DNA of 64,000 nt from Vallitalea pronyensis (GTDB lineage: Bacteria > Bacillota > Clostridia > Lachnospirales > Vallitaleaceae). The notes under the pieces were generated by a model, which was not told the origin of the DNA, did no database searches, and saw only the letters and a program-made list of their open reading frames with translations. Location: the NCBI RefSeq assembly GCF_018141445.1, contig NZ_CP058649.1, forward strand, positions 5,909,001 to 5,973,000, read 5' to 3'. Each line of letters opens with the position of its first letter. Position 1 is the stretch's first letter. This document shows positions 35,572 through 45,780 of this stretch, piece after piece. Both the position numbers and the translations under genes were made by a program.

Positions 35572-37217
35572 TACACATAAAAGACGTCAATATTGCCTAT
35601 GGGGATGACAACATCATACAGGGCATTAATTTAAGATTTAAAAAAAACAGCATTACAGCTATCATCGGTGAATCAGGTACTGGAAAGACAAGTCTTGGGC
35701 TTGGGTTAATGGGATTAAGCAAAGGACAAATAAGTGGCAACATCATTGTCAATGGTCAAAATATTTTAGAGTATTCCAAAGAAAAGATGAAAGAGTATCG
35801 CTGGAATACAACAAGCATCGTTTTTCAAAATACAGGTGATCTTCTAAACCCAACAGTCAACATACTGGAACAAGTTAAAGAATCTATGATTAGCCATGGT
35901 TATTGTTCTATCAAAGAGGCCATTCAACGTTCAATAGCGTTGCTCTTACAGGTAGGTATAAGTGAAAGCTATCATCTTACTTATCCAGCCCAATTAAGTG
36001 GTGGCCAGATTCAAAAAGTGCTATTGGCAATGGCCCTTGCTAATGACCCAGAAGTCCTCATATTAGATGAACCTACTTCTGCCCTAGACCCCTTAACAAA
36101 GCAAGACATGATTCAGCTTATCAAAAAAGTAGCAGCTGATAAAACCGTAATTTTAATCACCCATGATTTTTCTGTTTCTCGAAGTTTAGCAGAAGACGTT
36201 GTGGTTTTATATGGGGGTCATGTTGTGGAACAAGGTGCAGCCAGCAAAATTCTAACTATACCAAAACATCCTTATACAAGAGGTCTATTACGAGCATATC
36301 CCAATATGTCCACCACAAAAGATTTACAAGGTATACGGGGGCATATACAACCATCACAAAATGGATGTCCCTTTGCTAACAGATGCACTCAAAAACAAAC
36401 CCTTTGTTCTAAGGAAATACCTAAATTGAGAGACATTCAAGGGCGTATGATTGCCTGTCATCGAGGTGGTATTATGTCTCTACTTAGAGGTGAAAACATC
36501 ACAAAAAAATATCAAAAGACTACCGTATTAAAAGCGCTTAATTTTAACGTATACGAAGGTGAATCATTAGCCGTTGTTGGTGAAAGCGGCAGTGGAAAAA
36601 CAACTCTTGCCAAGTGCATCATGGGTTTGGAAGAAATGAATAGCGGCAAGTTATTTTATTGCGGAAAAGAGGTTCGCCACCATAAGGCTTTTTATAAACA
36701 GGTTCAAATCATTTATCAAAACCCCCTGGCATCCATTAATCGACACTTTGATACGTTGCGAGCTGTAAAGGAACCTTTAGACATCTTTCATATGGGAACT
36801 AAGGAGCAAAAGAGAGAAAAAGTGCTGGATGCTTTAGAAGAAGTGCATTTACCTACAGATGAACGTTTTCTTAGACGTGTTCCTTATGAGCTAAGTGGAG
36901 GCGAAAGTCAAAGAGTTGCCATAGCAAGAGCTTTGATTCTACAGCCAAAATTATTAATTGCTGATGAAGCGACTTCAGCCTTAGATGTCAGTGTACAAGC
37001 AAAAATTATGAAATTATTTATGGAACTTCAAGAGAAGCGAGGTCTTACATTACTTTTTATCACCCATAATATTGCTTTAGCACGAAAAATAAGTGATAAG
37101 ATGCTCGTATTAAAAGATGGGGAAATCATAGAAAGTGGTCATTCTGCTATCATTACGCATACGCCCAACCATCCTTATACAAAAAATCTTATCCAAGCAG
37201 CTCCCCAAATATTTTAA
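35568..37217 (+). CDS. Fused double ABC ATPase (OppD-OppF type)
   Basis: A 549-residue protein with two complete ATPase domains in one chain. Domain 1 has Walker A GESGTGKT, signature LSGGQIQK and Walker B ILDEPTSALDP, then the Cys-containing oligopeptide-transporter tail NGCPFANRCTQKQTLC. Domain 2 has GESGSGKTT, LSGGESQR and IADEATSALDV. The start is a GTG overlapping the permease stop. Separate ATPases are the rule in Opp/Nik systems, so one chain provides both sites here. It is part of the B12-riboswitch operon. Confidence 0.9.
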   Translation: MIHIKDVNIAYGDDNIIQGINLRFKKNSITAIIGESGTGKTSLGLGLMGLSKGQISGNIIVNGQNILEYSKEKMKEYRWNTTSIVFQNTGDLLNPTVNILEQVKESMISHGYCSIKEAIQRSIALLLQVGISESYHLTYPAQLSGGQIQKVLLAMALANDPEVLILDEPTSALDPLTKQDMIQLIKKVAADKTVILITHDFSVSRSLAEDVVVLYGGHVVEQGAASKILTIPKHPYTRGLLRAYPNMSTTKDLQGIRGHIQPSQNGCPFANRCTQKQTLCSKEIPKLRDIQGRMIACHRGGIMSLLRGENITKKYQKTTVLKALNFNVYEGESLAVVGESGSGKTTLAKCIMGLEEMNSGKLFYCGKEVRHHKAFYKQVQIIYQNPLASINRHFDTLRAVKEPLDIFHMGTKEQKREKVLDALEEVHLPTDERFLRRVPYELSGGESQRVAIARALILQPKLLIADEATSALDVSVQAKIMKLFMELQEKRGLTLLFITHNIALARKISDKMLVLKDGEIIESGHSAIITHTPNHPYTKNLIQAAPQIF

Positions 37218-37297
37218 GATTATCTTTTTAGGAAGATTTTCATATTCATTTTTCACCCTATTTTTAGTAGGTGTGATATAACAAGGAGGATTATAAA

Positions 37298-38881
37298 ATG
37301 CATAAAAAAGTATTACATTTAACTTTATTATTTGCATTATTGGTCATGATGCTGATAACAGAAGGATGTGGTAAAAAAGTTGGTAAAGGGACTGTCCAGA
37401 GCATGGAAAATAACCTGATAGAAACATATGTTATCCCCGATGGAACGGGTGATTGGGGATACCCTACACCTTATGGATTAATCCCTAGAGGACCTGGATT
37501 TATGCGTATGAACTACATCTTTGATACCCTTATATGGAAGAATGAAGAAGGTGACTTTATTCCTGCTTTAGCTAAGAAATGGGCATATAATGAAAAAGAA
37601 AATACCTATACGTTTGACTTACAGGATAGTGCTACGTGGCATGATGGTACACCCATCACAGCAAATGACATTGTTTTTACTGTTGAATATATGAAAGAGC
37701 ATCCTATTCCTTGGATGAATATTAAACCCATTGATAGGGTTGTCTCTAACTCTGAACATCAAGTTACCTTTAAGCTAAAAGAAAAATGGGCACCCTTCTA
37801 TGGTAATATTGCAGGGAGTATGCCTATATTACCTGAACATATTTACAAGAATATCGATGATCCACGTCATGACTTGTCTGAATTAGCTACAATTGGTAGC
37901 GGTCCTTTCAAGTTAGTAGCTTATAATGGTGAAAAAGGTGAATATGTCTATGAGGCATTTAAAGATTATTATCAAGGCTGCCCCATTGTAGAAAAGCTTC
38001 AATATTTTCATATGAATCCTCAAATGCAGCCACAAGCTTTACTGCAAGGTAAAGTTGATGCGATTTTTACAAATGGTGATGCTGAGCAGTTATTTAAGGA
38101 TAAAGATATTACAATTATTCGTGATATAGCTACCTTTAAAAAACTGGCTTTTAATCATGATAAAGCCCCCTTTAATCAAAAAGAATTCCGGCATGCCATC
38201 GCCTATTTCATTAACCGAGATAATATTATTGATATTGCTCACAGAGGTCATGCCTTTAAAGGCAATGCAGGTATATTCCCCAGTAAAAGCAGCTATTTTG
38301 AGGAAGGTGTACAGCAATACACTTTTGATCTTGAAAAAGGAGCACAAATACTTAAACAATTGGGCTACATAAAAGAAGGAGACTATTATAAAAAAGATGG
38401 AAAGATACTGGGATTGAAAGTTCTAGGTCACGAACGCGTTAGACGCGATGTGGATATCATTGTAGAACAATTACGGCATGCAGGTATCAAAGCAGAAGCT
38501 GTTTATCAAGATATTCAAATAGCGGACCAAATGCTTATAAGCCGAGATTTTGATATATCCGTTGTTGAAAGTGCAGCTATTGGTGACCCTATTTTCTTAA
38601 ATAGAGATATTCTTGGTAAATCTGCTACAAGTGATCAATATGATCAGTCAGTAGAACTGAATAATCTTTTAAAACAACAACTTTCAGCTGTTAATACAGA
38701 AGAAAGACATGGGCTTTTAAAAGCATTACAAAAAGTGTATGCCGAAGAATTACCCTCTTACCAACTTTATTTTTCTAAATTTGTTTATGCTCATAATGGC
38801 AAAGTGGATTTATATTTTACAGAAGACGGTTTATCTATCGGTATTCCTTTAGCACCGAATAAAATGAGTTTTATCAAATAA
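37298..38881 (+). CDS. SBP family 5 lipoprotein of the B12-regulated importer
   Basis: A 527-residue peptide/nickel-type solute-binding protein with a lipoprotein signal (lipobox ITEGC, C24). The SBP_bac_5 core shows FIPALAKKWAYNEKE and WHDGTPITANDIVFT. RBS AAGGAGG. It is the last gene of the operon, 80 bp after the ATPase, and is followed by a terminator. The B12 riboswitch suggests it captures a cobalt or nickel chelate or corrinoid precursor rather than peptides. Confidence 0.87.
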   Translation: MHKKVLHLTLLFALLVMMLITEGCGKKVGKGTVQSMENNLIETYVIPDGTGDWGYPTPYGLIPRGPGFMRMNYIFDTLIWKNEEGDFIPALAKKWAYNEKENTYTFDLQDSATWHDGTPITANDIVFTVEYMKEHPIPWMNIKPIDRVVSNSEHQVTFKLKEKWAPFYGNIAGSMPILPEHIYKNIDDPRHDLSELATIGSGPFKLVAYNGEKGEYVYEAFKDYYQGCPIVEKLQYFHMNPQMQPQALLQGKVDAIFTNGDAEQLFKDKDITIIRDIATFKKLAFNHDKAPFNQKEFRHAIAYFINRDNIIDIAHRGHAFKGNAGIFPSKSSYFEEGVQQYTFDLEKGAQILKQLGYIKEGDYYKKDGKILGLKVLGHERVRRDVDIIVEQLRHAGIKAEAVYQDIQIADQMLISRDFDISVVESAAIGDPIFLNRDILGKSATSDQYDQSVELNNLLKQQLSAVNTEERHGLLKALQKVYAEELPSYQLYFSKFVYAHNGKVDLYFTEDGLSIGIPLAPNKMSFIK

Positions 38882-38940
38882 CAATAGCTCAATCCTAAGG
38901 ATTCTAAATATCCATTTGGTTCAATTTAACCCTTATGGAG

Positions 38941-38974
38941 TAAGCCACGTTTTGTATGGCGTGGCTTATTTTTT
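38941..38974. terminator. Terminator between convergent SBP and padR genes
   Basis: TAAGCCACG (38941-38949) pairs with CGTGGCTTA (38960-38968), followed by six T on the plus strand. It ends the B12-regulated operon; the T run touches the padR stop codon. Confidence 0.85.
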
Positions 38975-39512
38975 AACATATTTCTTCTATTGTCTCGTTA
39001 CACCAGCGTATTGTTGCTTCATGTGACAAGATGCCGCTCCTTAATGTGGCTTTAATATATTTCGCACGTTCACTGGATATGTCTTCAATACCCTTTTCCA
39101 GATCCATCTCCATGACACGATATTTCTCTAACTTGTCCTGATGCACTTTTTTATACTTCTCTATCATTTGGAGAACTTTTTCTTTAGGTTGATGACTGGA
39201 AAAAAAAAGCTTGAGCATGAATTCAGATCGTACGGGTTGTAGCTTTGTTTCTTCTAAAAACCAATGGTCTAACGCTTGCTCTCCTCTTGATGTTATTTTA
39301 TATTGTATTTTTTTCTCATTCTTTCCTTTAGACATTATTTCAATGGTCCCATCTGCTAACATTTTTTTTAATGTGGGATAGATGTGACCAAAATTTTCAT
39401 TCCAAAAGCCTGATAGAACATTATCACAATATTTTTTAATGTCATAACCACTGCTTGGTAATATGTTTAGAATGCCTAATATTGCATATATTGATTTATT
39501 TTTTACGGACAT
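38973..39512 (-). CDS. PadR family transcriptional regulator
   Basis: A 179-residue PadR protein with the N-terminal winged helix (residues 8-85; AILGILNILPSSGYDIKKYC, then GHIYPTLKKMLADG) and a C-terminal coiled dimerisation region (PadR_C/Vir type). Its start lies inside the end of the glycosyltransferase gene (10-bp overlap), so both are one operon. The perfect palindrome over that operon's promoter is its probable operator. Confidence 0.9.
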   Translation of the reverse strand: MSVKNKSIYAILGILNILPSSGYDIKKYCDNVLSGFWNENFGHIYPTLKKMLADGTIEIMSKGKNEKKIQYKITSRGEQALDHWFLEETKLQPVRSEFMLKLFFSSHQPKEKVLQMIEKYKKVHQDKLEKYRVMEMDLEKGIEDISSERAKYIKATLRSGILSHEATIRWCNETIEEIC

Positions 39513-40699
39513 GTACTTGCCTTCTTTCTTTCAGCATATGCTTCAATCTTTTCTGCTATTATATCATGATTATGACCATTTTGCATTTCCTGAGATATAC
39601 GCATAACATTTTGATTAATGACTTTATCGGTAAGAAGTGTCTTCAATGTGTCTCTCAACTGATCAGAAGATACTTCTTTCATATTGCCTGTTATACCTAA
39701 TTGCATGGATGTGATACGCTTCGCTACCATATGTTGATCATTTACTAAAGGTAGAGCCAGCATAGGAACGCCATAATATAATGCTTCATTGACGCTATTA
39801 AATCCTGCATGGGTTATAAATGCTTTTGAATGCTTTAATATGTTAAGTTGTGGCAAGAAGTCTTTTACACAGAAATTAAGTGGCATATCACCTAATTGTG
39901 AAGCATCACACTTCTTTCCTATGGACATGAACACATAATAATCTGTATCACGTAATGCAGAAATACATGTTTTATAGAACGCCAAATACTTGGTATTGAG
40001 ACTTCCAAGAGAAATATAGATGGGTGTTCTGTTACCAACTACTGAAAAATCGATGTGTTCTCCATCTTGTAACCGATTCATAGATGGTCCTGCAAACAAA
40101 TACTCTGGTGCATTCACTTTAGGATCACCATTGAAATTATGTGTTGTATATACAATATTTAAATCCCCTTTGCTTATAAAAACTTGCTCTAAAGTTGGTT
40201 CGTTCATACCATGTGTTTGACATATTCTATATAATATTTGGTAACAATGATCTAATTGAGGATGTGAGTCTGCTACAAGCATGTGGTGTGGCATAGGGGA
40301 TTTACTCATGGCAAAAGATGAGTGAGAACATACGATGGGAATTTCCGTGATTTGCTCTAGAAAACAAGCCCCTCCAAAAATAGAGTCACAAATAATTAAC
40401 CCATATGATTTTTTCTCTAAAAGACTTAATATTTCTGGGAGCAAGATTTCGTCATATAGAAGTACATATTCCATCAACATAAAAAAAGGATGCCGATCTG
40501 TTGGTTTGTATGATTTGAAAAACATATCCAACTTACTACTGAACCCAATATGGTTTCCTCCAGCTTTTGTTACTTGCTCTGAAAATGTATCTGAACAAAA
40601 ATAGTGAATATGATTCCCTCGTTCAGCAAGTTTTTTAACCAACTCTAGTGTTGGGTTAATATGTCCGTGTAAATTTGCATTGATAAATAATATATTCAT
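39503..40699 (-). CDS. Macrolide-type (MGT) glycosyltransferase
   Basis: A 398-residue GT1-family enzyme opening MNILFINANLHGHINPTLEL, with the nucleotide-sugar segment YISLGSLNTKYL near residue 230. The C-terminal donor-binding signature is THAGFNSVNEALYYGVPMLA, then PLVNDQHMVAKR. Relatives glycosylate and inactivate macrolides or glycosylate small lipophilic molecules. It is cotranscribed with padR under a strong promoter covered by an operator, so it is probably induced by a toxic aglycone. Confidence 0.85.
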   Translation of the reverse strand: MNILFINANLHGHINPTLELVKKLAERGNHIHYFCSDTFSEQVTKAGGNHIGFSSKLDMFFKSYKPTDRHPFFMLMEYVLLYDEILLPEILSLLEKKSYGLIICDSIFGGACFLEQITEIPIVCSHSSFAMSKSPMPHHMLVADSHPQLDHCYQILYRICQTHGMNEPTLEQVFISKGDLNIVYTTHNFNGDPKVNAPEYLFAGPSMNRLQDGEHIDFSVVGNRTPIYISLGSLNTKYLAFYKTCISALRDTDYYVFMSIGKKCDASQLGDMPLNFCVKDFLPQLNILKHSKAFITHAGFNSVNEALYYGVPMLALPLVNDQHMVAKRITSMQLGITGNMKEVSSDQLRDTLKTLLTDKVINQNVMRISQEMQNGHNHDIIAEKIEAYAERKKASTCP

Positions 40700-40713
40700 T
40701 TCTCTCCTCCTTC

Positions 40714-40754
40714 TATATCACTCTGATACATTTATAATATATCAGAGTGATATA
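40714..40754. promoter_or_regulatory. PadR-type operator, perfect 15-bp inverted repeat
   Basis: TATATCACTCTGATA (40714-40728) and TATCAGAGTGATATA (40740-40754) are perfect inverted arms separated by 11 bp. The right arm fills most of the -35/-10 spacer and the left arm lies just downstream of the -10 box, so binding should block transcription completely. Confidence 0.8.
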
Positions 40755-40762
40755 AAAGTCAA
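40734..40762 (-). promoter_or_regulatory. Promoter of the glycosyltransferase-padR operon
   Basis: On the minus strand TTGACT (40762-40757), a 17-bp spacer and TATTAT (40739-40734) form a sigma-A promoter about 35 bp upstream of the gene start, overlapped by the 15-bp inverted repeat. Confidence 0.72.
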
Positions 40763-40787
40763 ATATCTTTATGCAAACTTATACAAT

Positions 40788-40805
40788 CAAAAGAGGCTAC
40801 GCCTC
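40788..40805 (-). terminator. Short terminator after the DUF4132-type gene
   Basis: GAGGC-TAC-GCCTC (40793-40805) is a compact 5-bp hairpin followed on the minus strand by TTTT. It begins 10 bp after the stop of the 1637-residue gene. Confidence 0.5.
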
Positions 40806-40815
40806 ATTCCACAGC

Positions 40816-43800
40816 CTATCTCAAGTGCATTAAAACACTTGGATCTTTAATCTTATCATCACTTGCCAGCATTAAAACTTTGGAAATAATCTCTGCTGTC
40901 TTAGGGTCTTCGTCTACAAATGGTAAGAAAATATGACCTCTCTGTTGAGCATGAACTGGAAAGACAGGTAGCATGCCTTTGCCTTGCATGTGTATCGTGC
41001 CGCTGCCAAGGTGAACAGAATAATGCCCATAAGTACCAACAATATTTATATGATTTTTATCAAAGCTATAATCATTTACATGAAATAGTGCTAAATTATG
41101 CTCAAGTATTCTCTTTCGCATCTCCATGGTGGTATGGTTAAGAAGTACATCAACGCCTCCTACATAAGCAACACTTACGACAAGGTCAATATCTCGCATG
41201 GTCTCTGAAAACAAGACTGGCGATAGGCTGCTCATAGCCACGGTTTTATCCGTTTTATTATCCATAAACATGACTTTTTCCAGACTAGGGCTTTCTACTT
41301 CTGAAGGCATGAACCAATCTGCATAACAATACATATCCACTCTTACATTGCTCTTATGATTCACTTTTTCAAAGCCATCATAGTCGTTAATCATCCAACC
41401 TCTTGATTTCATAATACCAAGCATCTTTTTCCCTTCTATCTGATAGCCAGCAAACCGATTCGTAAATCCATCGTTTTTTAATTCATCATCCGTCATAACA
41501 TATAGTTCCCTAAACACTTGTTTAAATGGCTGTTTTATGGCATTCTCCAACATGTAATGTTGCCACTGCACCCAATTGCCGTTTTCTTTAAGATGAATAG
41601 GGTGGGTGATAGTAAGTGTATCCTGGTCATCCAGCTCTATATCTTTTTTAAGTGTTTTAAGGACCCCATCTATGGTGTAAAACCCAATATGATCTCTGCA
41701 CGTCAATAAAAGCTCCTGCAAAATGCTTCCAATAATGGGGTGCTGGTACAAAGCTTTTAACTCGCTACTGGTAAATACATCTTCATTAATCATGGCTTCT
41801 TCTAATGTATTTCTAGCACGTGCATATTGGTCTTTTAAATCTTTTTTTACCTCACGAAGCATTTTAATATATGCATCCTTTTTGTAGGATGCAGGTATAC
41901 TCTTAAGCTTTTTATGTTGCTTGCTCACGACAATTTCTGGTTTCTGAGGATTCTCAATGGAAATGTAAACATCTATTTCACCTACTTGCTTGGGCTCAAA
42001 CACCTCTCTCACTTCATCGATTAATGCTGTTTCCATATGCCATATGAATCGATTAACGTCATTAAAACCATCGTTCCTTGCAAGGTTATTGATAGCAATG
42101 GCTACTTTAAGTTTTTCTGATTGTCTTTTTTGAGCACCAAACTGTTTACTTTCTTTTAGGAATAACTGTAGTCGCTTATAACGCTTAAGGCAAGCATGAT
42201 GTTTATTCCCTCTAAGTGGTAATAGACCGTAAGCAAGAATCATGTCTTGATGACGCTTATCGTTTATTCTGCTTTCTATGTCTTTTAATTTAAGTTTTCC
42301 CAATACGGCATCAGCAAAATACTGGGCTCTTTTATGTTTTGCACCATCGGTAATATATTTTGCACTTTCATAAAGCAGATTAAATTTCTCTTTACCCAAC
42401 ACTTTATAACTTTCTTTAAACCAGTTAAGGTCCATTTGTCCATTTTGAAGGTCAGTAAAATCAATGTCTGTGTATCTTCTTACAATCTTCTTTTCTTCAT
42501 CACTCAATATATCATTCATATGGGCTTTAAAATAATATGCTGCCTTTTTAAGCCCAGGCATATTCAGGTAGCTTTCTGTAAAATCTACAAATCTTAGGTT
42601 ATACATGGTACATTCCAGAAGTTTTTCGTTACTGATTCCATAGGCTTTAACCAGCCCATTAAATACTTCCTGATTATCGGTTTCCAGTGGTATAACTTTA
42701 CTGATGATGGAAGAAAACTGAACCTTCTTACCGCCATTTTCATAGTAGTAACCTCGATGAAGTTTACCTTTACCTAACTTAAAAATAGTTTTTAAAAAGA
42801 TATGACTGCCTTTAAATACATTCAGTGCACTCAACACATGGCTATATTCTGTATCAAGTTCTGTTCTATCAAGTTCTTTTTCTAGCATAATGGGTACGAC
42901 CGTATCATATATTTCATCAATGATAGGGTTTGATTTTCTATTTTTAATTTTATGGTCAATAAACGTGAATATGTCTTTTGATAGGGATGACTTAGCATAA
43001 CCATTGTTTTTAAGAACTTCCGTGTTTAAAGCACATTGATACAAGTAGTCCTTTTTGAGATATCCCTTATCTATAAAGTGGAGCAATAAGTCATAATGCA
43101 TATGTAGACGTCCAACATTATTCACTTTCATATAAACGTGAAAAGCATATTGATCATTTTTGAATGCAAATCCTCTATCTCTACCCTGCTCTTTATAAAA
43201 GGCGAATTCTTGTAAATAAGTAGTTCTTAAAAACATATTATCTTGATTTGTAAATAAAGAATCCGTCTCTTGGTTGCCTTCTTTGGCATTCTCATCTTTA
43301 TAAACAAATGCACAATAATGAATAAATATGTCCCGATATTCATAACAAATATCTTCTTTTAATACATCCTTTTTGTAGTCTAAAAGTACATCCAAAACAA
43401 AATCTAGATTTCTCCAATGAGCACAGGTATCTTCTTCTTGTGTCACTATTTGTTTTATGTTGGGATAATAGTGTTTGTCTATATAAGCGTGTATTTTATC
43501 CAATTTCTTTTTATTATACATGCTTTGATAATAATAATAATCAGCGAAGGAAGCAAAATATTGAAAAAGCAATAATTCTTCATTTGAATATTTATTTAAA
43601 AGTTGTAAGACCTCATCTCTAAACATAATATTTTCATGTTTTTTAAGATGCGTATCCCATTGGTAATCCATTTTTAGTAACCCTCTGTTGGAGTAGCCCT
43701 GAGCATAGCCATATTTGATCACTTTTTTACTGCCATCACCATCGATAAGTGTCATTTCTTCGCCTATATGCTTTTCATGAATGTCTTTTACATCATGATA

Positions 43801-45729
43801 GATCTCTGCTAATCTTTTTTTATTGGCGCTATTAATTTTTAATTTTTCAATACGTTTTTCGTCATAGGTTAATTCTTCTAATACAACCTCATAAGCTTTG
43901 TCATAAAAATCATGTGCTGTTGTTCCCTTAGCTTTTTCAATGATTTCTTCACCTATCAATTTGTCTACATCTGCACTAAGATTTTCTACAAAGTCTTTTA
44001 CCTTAAGTATTTTGGTCACTTCTTCGTAATCATCATGATGTTTAATGCGATCATAATTATCCATCAATATACTGATGGCCCCGCTTTGTTTTTCTTGATT
44101 TTTATCCTTTAACAAGGTTTTGGAACAGGCTATAATAATATCTTCATTTGCCTGGGTAAACAACGATGTTATATGCTTTCTTGCATCACTTCTTTTGGTT
44201 TTTAAGAAGGAGGCAATTAATTGGTATTCATCAGGCGTTAATTGTAGGTTTAACTTTGTTATGGTCTCAAATGCGGAATCGCGTATATTTGCACTATTTG
44301 AGCCTAATAACTTAATGAGGGTTTCTCTCATCATGGGATGCTTAATAGAAGTATAAACAAGATTGACCCGATATGGATATTTTTCAAAATGTCTATATAC
44401 CCTTTCATACCCATAATCTGTCTCATCACATAGACTTGTTAGGATACCCATGGCGTGGTGGCTTTTATTGATTCGGCGTTCTTTTTCATATGCAAACATC
44501 CTATATTTTGGGGGTATTTTTTTTGTGCTATCTAAATAATCACAATAAGCGTCAATGTATTCTTTTTTATGTGTATCACTAGCAAAAGTGACATCTATGT
44601 TAAGGTAAAACACTAACGCTTTTATGTTTTCATTAGCCGTTTCTGTTAATGCATGTACGATTAGATCTGATGGAACTTGCAGCTTGCAGTTTTCGATGAA
44701 GAATAGATAGACGGCTTTCTCATAGTCTTTTGCTTCCTTAAAATGCTTTAAAATATAGCACATAGCATCTTCAAATTTAAAGCAAGCCGTTGCATATAGA
44801 CCTATATATATGTCTAAGGCAGATTTTGATTGTAGATATTTATCCGTCTCTTTGTTAACGATACATGCATACACACCTTTTGCTACAACATCCAAGTTCC
44901 TCTTTTCTTCTATTTGATAGTCAAGTCCTGTAAAGCACATAAAAGCCCTCTTAACTGAAGAAAAACGTGTAAGATTCTCTTCATAGATATACTTGATAAA
45001 CCTTGCGTAGGTATTCACATGTCCCAGATCAATGGATTCAACAATGGATGACCTTAGCCCTTCTGACTGTCTGGCAGACTTGAGTAAATCCATCACCATG
45101 TCGTGAGCTTTTGTATTGTTGGACATTAACATACCCGATATCATGGTACGGGAAAAGTTTTTTAGATTTTCATTTTCATAGATCATACGTGATATAATTT
45201 CCAGTGCTTCATCCCCTTCAGGCATAGAAAAAAGTGTGCCATAGTACCGATAACCCATATAATCATAATCTTGTTTAAAATACATTTTCCCTTTTAAATG
45301 CTGACAAATATCAAGTCCAGCTTCTTGATAGGTAAAAAAATCTTTTAACACTTTATATAGTTTAAAAATATCCGTATAGCAGTCTTCTTTTCTGTAAGCT
45401 CTAAAATAATAGTTCTCAGCACTCCCTATTTCTTTTAATAAGTCTAAATAGGTGTCAAACATTTTTCGATGCAATCCATGAAGCTTGTTATAATAAAACA
45501 ACATGACATCCACATGAAGGAGTTCTTCTTTTGTTTTTGGATGGAGGTCTTTCAGGTGACGCATTCTATTAAGCACAGACATCTCTTGTTGGTGAATGGC
45601 TCTATATGCATAAAGATCTACCTGTTCGATAGCGCATAGAGACACATACATATTCTGATCCCTATTCTTTACTTCTTCATAGCTTTTATCTTCTAGTTCC
45701 CGTTGAAATTCTCTCATGGTTTTTTCCAT
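40816..45729 (-). CDS. Giant DUF4132 (MolR/YehI-type) protein, 1637 residues
   Basis: No signal peptide or membrane helix is visible, so it is cytosolic. Residues around 470-610 look like HEAT-type helical repeats (LIKLLGSNSANIRDSAFETI and following). The C-terminal 250 residues match the DUF4132/MolR end: KQPFKQVFRELYVMTDDEL, NRFAGYQIEGKKMLGIMKSRGW, VAYVGG, VHLGSG and FLPFVDEDPKTAEIISKVLM. RBS AAGGAG before the ATG. A 134-residue companion is encoded 51 bp upstream. DUF4132 proteins are poorly understood; in E. coli the yehI relative lies with MoxR-type ATPase and VWA genes, which are missing here. Confidence 0.8.
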   Translation of the reverse strand: MEKTMREFQRELEDKSYEEVKNRDQNMYVSLCAIEQVDLYAYRAIHQQEMSVLNRMRHLKDLHPKTKEELLHVDVMLFYYNKLHGLHRKMFDTYLDLLKEIGSAENYYFRAYRKEDCYTDIFKLYKVLKDFFTYQEAGLDICQHLKGKMYFKQDYDYMGYRYYGTLFSMPEGDEALEIISRMIYENENLKNFSRTMISGMLMSNNTKAHDMVMDLLKSARQSEGLRSSIVESIDLGHVNTYARFIKYIYEENLTRFSSVKRAFMCFTGLDYQIEEKRNLDVVAKGVYACIVNKETDKYLQSKSALDIYIGLYATACFKFEDAMCYILKHFKEAKDYEKAVYLFFIENCKLQVPSDLIVHALTETANENIKALVFYLNIDVTFASDTHKKEYIDAYCDYLDSTKKIPPKYRMFAYEKERRINKSHHAMGILTSLCDETDYGYERVYRHFEKYPYRVNLVYTSIKHPMMRETLIKLLGSNSANIRDSAFETITKLNLQLTPDEYQLIASFLKTKRSDARKHITSLFTQANEDIIIACSKTLLKDKNQEKQSGAISILMDNYDRIKHHDDYEEVTKILKVKDFVENLSADVDKLIGEEIIEKAKGTTAHDFYDKAYEVVLEELTYDEKRIEKLKINSANKKRLAEIYHDVKDIHEKHIGEEMTLIDGDGSKKVIKYGYAQGYSNRGLLKMDYQWDTHLKKHENIMFRDEVLQLLNKYSNEELLLFQYFASFADYYYYQSMYNKKKLDKIHAYIDKHYYPNIKQIVTQEEDTCAHWRNLDFVLDVLLDYKKDVLKEDICYEYRDIFIHYCAFVYKDENAKEGNQETDSLFTNQDNMFLRTTYLQEFAFYKEQGRDRGFAFKNDQYAFHVYMKVNNVGRLHMHYDLLLHFIDKGYLKKDYLYQCALNTEVLKNNGYAKSSLSKDIFTFIDHKIKNRKSNPIIDEIYDTVVPIMLEKELDRTELDTEYSHVLSALNVFKGSHIFLKTIFKLGKGKLHRGYYYENGGKKVQFSSIISKVIPLETDNQEVFNGLVKAYGISNEKLLECTMYNLRFVDFTESYLNMPGLKKAAYYFKAHMNDILSDEEKKIVRRYTDIDFTDLQNGQMDLNWFKESYKVLGKEKFNLLYESAKYITDGAKHKRAQYFADAVLGKLKLKDIESRINDKRHQDMILAYGLLPLRGNKHHACLKRYKRLQLFLKESKQFGAQKRQSEKLKVAIAINNLARNDGFNDVNRFIWHMETALIDEVREVFEPKQVGEIDVYISIENPQKPEIVVSKQHKKLKSIPASYKKDAYIKMLREVKKDLKDQYARARNTLEEAMINEDVFTSSELKALYQHPIIGSILQELLLTCRDHIGFYTIDGVLKTLKKDIELDDQDTLTITHPIHLKENGNWVQWQHYMLENAIKQPFKQVFRELYVMTDDELKNDGFTNRFAGYQIEGKKMLGIMKSRGWMINDYDGFEKVNHKSNVRVDMYCYADWFMPSEVESPSLEKVMFMDNKTDKTVAMSSLSPVLFSETMRDIDLVVSVAYVGGVDVLLNHTTMEMRKRILEHNLALFHVNDYSFDKNHINIVGTYGHYSVHLGSGTIHMQGKGMLPVFPVHAQQRGHIFLPFVDEDPKTAEIISKVLMLASDDKIKDPSVLMHLR

Positions 45730-45780
45730 TTTTATCTCCTTTTTAGATGGGATTCATTATGATTTATTAAGCCTCTAATA

